NCBI GenBank assembly: GCA_004802705.1
Contig: SGPL01000303.1
Coordinates: 1 to 40,835, forward strand
Reading direction: 5' to 3'
Source: Bondarzewia mesenterica
Lineage: Eukaryota; Basidiomycota; Agaricomycetes; Russulales; Bondarzewiaceae
DNA: 40,835 nucleotides
The position numbers were made by a program, and so were the translations under genes. The notes below the pieces were generated by a model that saw only the letters and a list, made by a program, of their open reading frames with translations, ran no database searches and was not told the DNA's origin. This document shows, piece after piece, positions 36,463-40,835 of this stretch (position 1 is the first letter of the stretch; each line of letters opens with the position of its first letter).

Positions 36463-38102
36463 TTATTCGACATCGGCCCTCGTTATCCTCCGGGCTGGTA
36501 CGTAGTATATACTATTCACATCGATGATGTATGCAGCAATACTTATGTGCTGCAAGCAGGTGAAACTACAGCGAAAGCAAGAAATGGTGAGAGGAGGGTG
36601 AAGAACCGCGTCCTCTGTACTCGTGATATGGGTCAGGAACACTAAGTTTATACTACACATCTTCACCCATCCATTCACCTTGAAATCGTAACCGTTCTCC
36701 AAAAGCGGTTCGCAACTTGCGACACAAAACTCTGGATCACGCTGTCGAAGTGAAGCAATCTTGAACCACGGGCTTGTCTCACTGGTCAGCGTCGTCCGTG
36801 GCCAGTTGACAGGGATGGCGTGGATGGTGTCGATGACGCTCCATAAATCTGCGTTCAAGACGGCCGCATCATCGACTTCAATGCAAGACCCTTTTGGGTT
36901 CCTAGTTCGCGCAATTAATTATAAGCCAAAAGGTATCGCCCACTTACCATGCACTTAGCATCCTCACTCTGAGTGATATCAGTGCTTCAAGTAAAATCAC
37001 ATCGTGTTGCTCACCTGCGTCTCGCATCAGGAGTCACAAGTGCGATCTATTCTAGACTCTAGACGAGACGAAAGCGTTGACTTCGAATATCAACGGGTCG
37101 GTATATGTGCGTTCGGTCAATTGACTCGAAAGCGTTGAGGATTGGTAGTGTATATGATCATCATGGTGTATGCATGTAGATACAAGGTATACTACTCACG
37201 TGCTAATTGTCCTCGCGTCACATCATCATTAAATGCAAACAGAGGATCTGGATTCAACAAAACCCAGCTGTCCAATAGTAACTGTAAAATTGAGCTAAGC
37301 CATTGTGGTTTATGCGAATGACTGACATGTGACGGTCGCGGATAATGGGCTCGGAAAGATGAATTCTGCGGAATGGTCAGATCTGGATTGAGCAAGAAAA
37401 AATCCGTTGGAGATACAGTATTGATAAGAAGATATCGAGGTGCAAGAACGTCCCTAGGTAGATATTCGAAAGCAAGTCGAGGTGCGAAACGGAGGAGACA
37501 GCGGAAGGAGGGCGATAGCAAAGGGTAGGTGTCCAAGAATGTCCAAGAATGTTCGAGAGGTTCTGGTCCAGACTGTCAGACGTGATGTAAACATTCGACG
37601 AGGTAAGCAGCCTAACGGACGTGAAGTCAGAATCGTGGTGCGTACGATGGATAATCGCAAAAGACTTGCCTGATGCTGCAGTGCCTCTACGCGAAGGAAG
37701 ACAAGAAGCTGAGACCCAATGGATATAGGGGGGTAGTCACCAACGGGGAACTAGGATACTTCCGTAAACGTACACGTCCACATGTTCTGCGAGGAAGGAC
37801 TCACCTCGATCGCCTGTGATGAACAACATCCACGCCGCAGTAAAGCTCGCGGTCGTGGCTATGGCAAGCAAGACTACTAGACTTGCCATGCGGCGCTCAT
37901 AGCGCAGTGAGACGCGTGCGCTCGCACTAGCGGAGGATGGCGAAGGCCTGTGCAGAATGTAATCTGGTTTTGAGACTGTGGGGCGGGAGCGAGAGCGCGA
38001 CAAGGGGCGATGAGGGGCGTGCAGATGGTAGGCGCCTTTCTCGATAGCAATGGACGGCGACTCGAAGCCTGTGGGACGAGCGGGTAGGAAGATGGATGGC
38101 AT
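36463..38102 (-). pseudogene. Conserved fungal membrane protein, apparently broken
   Basis: The ATG at 38102 opens a frame with a low-complexity Ser/Arg-rich tail and one hydrophobic segment (ASLVVLLAIATTASFTAAWM), then AEHVDVYVYGSILVP. The expected continuation GDYPPISIGSQLLVFLRVEAL is one base out of frame, next to a run of four C (plus-strand G at 37745-37748). It then crosses an intron with a GCAAGT donor (37669-37612) into AAYLVECLHHV, an in-frame TGA (37578-37576), and SGPEPLEHSWTFLDTYPLL and RDVLAPRYLLINTVSPTDFF. Further pieces, LTERTYTDPLIFEV (near 37110) and VDDAAVLNADLWSVIDTIHA to a C-terminal hydrophobic end at 36463, follow but do not all splice cleanly. I recognise it as a conserved-looking fungal protein but cannot name its function. 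Confidence 0.6.
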
Positions 38103-38430
38103 GGTGCTCACGATCAAGTTTGAGTCGTATCAAATGATGAGACACAGAGATGGTCTGAGCTTAATGGCAGAGCAGGCCGGGCAATAGCCTGTCTCAACTG
38201 AACGTTAGTACGGCACTTGGGTCTGAGCGGTCTGATACTTATATTGTAGCACGACAGTGCTTGAGCTTGAGCCTCGATGGAAGGATTTTCTTACATAATA
38301 TTTCATCTTGCAGCTTCTCTTCCGTCGTCGTGGCACGAATCCCGTCCACCATGCCGTCCTCCCAATCCCCTCTTCTCTTCCACTGTCCCCCACACAGATG
38401 CTCTTGTCTCCATCCCCACAATAGTCTCCT
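38103..38430. promoter_or_regulatory. Divergent intergenic promoter region
   Basis: This space separates the start of the broken membrane protein (38102, minus) from the seven-helix protein (38431, plus). The right half is pyrimidine-rich. No distinct box was identified. Confidence 0.35.
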
Positions 38431-39864
38431 ATGGCCATTCCGCTCGACACCGCAGAGCTGTTCGCCCTCTTTCTCGAGACTTTGGTCTACGGTCAGTCCT
38501 TTTACTTCCGTTGCGGGGCTCCACAGCGCTCACCGGATGTATTTTCATTCCCTAGGCATTTTCTTCTCTCTCTGTTCCATAACATGCATCGTGCTCACCC
38601 GCGTGCCTCAGAAAGGCGTCCACTCCCGCAGAATTATTTTGCCTGCCGCTCTTCTCATGCTTGCTCTCGCGACAGCTGTGAGTCCTTTGTCACCGTTCGT
38701 GCTGCACGATCGTGTACCTACTCTTCCATTCCAAATCCCCGCTTGTTTCCAGCACCTCATCATCGACTTGAGTCGCGCTGCATATGCATTCCTCGACCTC
38801 GCCCACGACCCCGGCAGCGCCGATGCTTACTTTGGCGAGGTCTCCAACTCTCTGTTCCTCGCAAAGTCGATTCTATACTTCTTACAGACATTGGCAGGGG
38901 ATAGTGTTATCGTACGTCGCGTCGTACTTGTACTCGGGCCTTTAGACGTACTTGTGTCGGGACGACTGATCTACGACACACTGCAGATTTGGCGCTGCTA
39001 TGTCGTGATGCATCGGCGCTACCTAGTCATCATACCGCCACTATCCGCGCTCCTCGGGACTATCGGTCCGTTTGTTTCACATTTACATGATGGTTTTCGA
39101 CTGACTTCAATATTCAATGGCCTCTTACAGTCTTCGGTTGCATTATCATCGCACGGATCGTGCGCGCGCCACCTGGTGCGACAATATTCGTAGTGCTACG
39201 AGGCAATCTCGCAGCCTACATGAGCATGACTATGAGCATTACGGCTTACTGCACTGGTGCGTTCCACCTTTGATCTCCACATACTGTGGAGTTGATGACA
39301 GGGTATACGCAGCTGCGATTTGTTGGCAGATCTACCAGCCAAGTCGAGAATGGGGAAGCATACGCATATTGCTGCCTGTGCTAATGGCGATCGTCGAGAG
39401 TGGTGCTTTATACACAGCGAGCGTGCTCACAACGCTCATATTGTTCCTAATCGAGAACAATGCGCAGTTCACGTGTTTGGATATCATCATGCCACTTGTG
39501 GTGCGTCTGTCTCCTCTCTCTCCATCCATTTGCATGACGAATTCGTATTGTGTAGGGTGTCGTGTACTGTCTTATCATCCTCCAGATTCGCTATCAGACT
39601 TACGTGCTAGAGGCGGATTCCGTGCATCCGCGCAATCGGCGCTTTGCGTACTCGTCGATGCAGTTTTCGAGTACCGCGCATGAACGTCAGGATGGTGGGG
39701 ACAGCTGCGCAGAGGGCGAGCTGGAAAGTGGTTGGGATGACAGGGGAATTGAGGCGTCAACAGATGAGCGGCAGGACGCGAAGGCGTTGGGGTCGATGTC
39801 TCGAGGGGCAACAACGAGTGGGAGCGATTCTGTCAGCGTTAATGATCGCAAGCGGGCATCATAG
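38431..39864 (+). CDS. Seven-helix membrane protein of the Agaricomycete type, unknown function
   Basis: Seven exons (38431-38491, 38556-38677, 38753-38911, 38987-39065, 39131-39256, 39313-39500, 39556-39864) are in phase and give 347 residues. The pattern is familiar from a very common mushroom family: MAIPLDTAELFALFLETLVYG, then hydrophobic helices around IFFSLCSITCIVL and PAALLMLALATAHLIIDLSR. A loop and helix SLFLAKSILYFLQTLAGDSV lead to the conserved IWRCYVVMHRRY; then come LVIIPPLSALLGTIVF and helices ending LMAIVESGALYTASVLTTLI and IMPLVGVVYCLIIL. About 90 hydrophilic residues form a Ser/Asp/Glu-rich cytosolic tail. The fold suggests a receptor-like or sensor protein, but this is inference; no ligand or partner is known. 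Confidence 0.85.
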
Positions 39865-40835
39865 AGTGCCAGCCGGCTCGCAATCACCGAAAAGCGATGG
39901 TGCGTCCGATATATGCATGTGTACGATATGTCTTTCCCCTCGGCTCGTCGTGCTGCCGTGTATTTTTAGCTTGTTCTTGTTGGTTTGTTCTCGCACCTTA
40001 CATCTTCAGTCTGCCTTACTTCATCATCGCCTGTATACCCCAATGATCTATCATCCGGTTTTCACATCGGTTTGGAATGGCACTCGTCCACAAAAATTAA
40101 TGGGTAAACAAGTAGTTTGGAAACACTTTATTGTAAGTATTCTTTCCTCACGGACACCACCACATTTTCGAACTCGCCACAGTTACTCCATCATTGTCGC
40201 TGGCGCACCATCTTGGCTTAGAGTAGGCAACTAACTGCTGCATCCATAATATCCAGGTCCGAAGCCGCAACAATATTGTTCGTGCAAGGGAGAGAGAATG
40301 TTTAAGGATATAGAATCGATACAGTAATTTATGGACGAAATTCCGCATGGGGGAACTGTCGGGTTGTGGGGGGTTTTGGACAAGGCAAAATTTGCCCGGT
40401 TTCCTGGGTTTGGGAATCATGAAAATAGGGGAAGACGGGAAAAGCCCGATGAATTGTTCAATTCCGGTTTGGGGCAGGGGTTCCGTTCAAAATCTTTTCT
40501 ATACGATCTCGTGGAAAGCAAGCTTACGTTCGGATAGGGACAGAATATAAGGAGGAGAGTACTTGATGCTGAAACGAGGATGCTTAGGTTAGGAGGAGGG
40601 CGAAGCCCGACGAACAGGAATGTAAGTAGATGAGGCTGGTAGTGACTAACAAGAGCTCGCTGTAAGGCAAGGCTCAGGTTTCGACTGAAGTCTCATCAGA
40701 GTCTACCAGGGCAGTATATAAGGGAGGAAACATTAGGGTAGGTAGCTGGGTTCCAAACGCGCTATCTACAACTTCAGTCAGCGGCATTCCCACTGACTGA
40801 AATCTAATGAGTAATGGACGCCGGGCTAGGCCCTC
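39865..40835. other. Right-end stretch without a recognised gene
   Basis: The left part is the 3' flank of the seven-helix protein gene. From about 40320 the sequence is G-rich and purine-rich with related short units (AAAGCCCGATGAA near 40442 and GAAGCCCGACGAA near 40602). A TATATAA element lies at 40715-40721, suggesting a promoter for something beyond the right edge or an old mobile element. Neither can be confirmed from here. Confidence 0.4.
40715..40721 (+). promoter_or_regulatory. TATA box near the right edge
   Basis: The motif TATATAA is followed by purine-rich sequence and no ATG-led gene before the window ends. It may drive a transcript that starts close to the edge. Confidence 0.3.

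Noticed and set aside
37787..37804. An 18-nt GTGAGT...CAG intron in the broken membrane protein
   Set aside because: Far too short to splice; the 18 bases are in frame and read as coding.
40320..40835. LTR or other mobile element at the right edge
   Set aside because: G-rich sequence and a TATA box are suggestive, but no terminal repeats, primer site or coding motif is visible.

Overview
This is nuclear DNA of a filamentous basidiomycete, most likely an Agaricomycete. Genes are split by many short introns (about 31-100 nt, mostly GT-AG). Proteins recognised include a MYND-finger protein, F-box protein, a fungal seven-helix membrane protein, PIG-T, AFG2 and complex I 51 kDa subunit. There are no operons, CRISPR arrays or rRNA. 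Exon models were built by hand from splice signals, reading phase and family knowledge; no alignment was run.

Layout. 0.1-1.9 kb: MYND protein (-). 2.1-3.1 kb: proline-iminopeptidase-like hydrolase (+). 3.7-5.2 kb: membrane-anchored GT8 glycosyltransferase (-). 5.8-8.2 kb: tandem pair of NAD-dependent epimerase-like genes (-), one clearly decayed and one with an out-of-frame last exon. 9.5-11.0 kb: F-box protein (-). 13.5-16.9 kb: membrane-anchored aspartic protease (+) with a D-M-G first active-site triad. 17.6 kb: tRNA-like element (-). 17.7-18.9 kb: AKAP7/ASCC1-type 2H phosphoesterase-like protein (+). 19.1-22.7 kb: 16-exon GH2 beta-mannosidase carrying at least four lesions (-). 25.1-25.5 kb: small cysteine-rich protein (+). 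28.7-30.7 kb: PIG-T (-). 31.2-34.2 kb: AFG2-type AAA ATPase (+). 34.5-36.4 kb: complex I NDUFV1 homologue (+). 36.5-38.1 kb: conserved fungal membrane protein, apparently broken (-). 38.4-39.9 kb: seven-helix membrane protein (+).

The genes do not form an evident pathway. The most informative pattern is a contrast. The conserved housekeeping genes (PIG-T, AFG2, NDUFV1) read through cleanly over about 5.5 kb of exon, while the beta-mannosidase, the epimerase pair and the 36.5-38.1 kb gene carry stops and frameshifts. This argues for real gene decay rather than random sequencing error, although homopolymer errors cannot be excluded for the single-base lesions. I found no convincing new multi-gene system. 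The best leads are the D-M-G protease with an unusually long first intron and the group of decaying genes.
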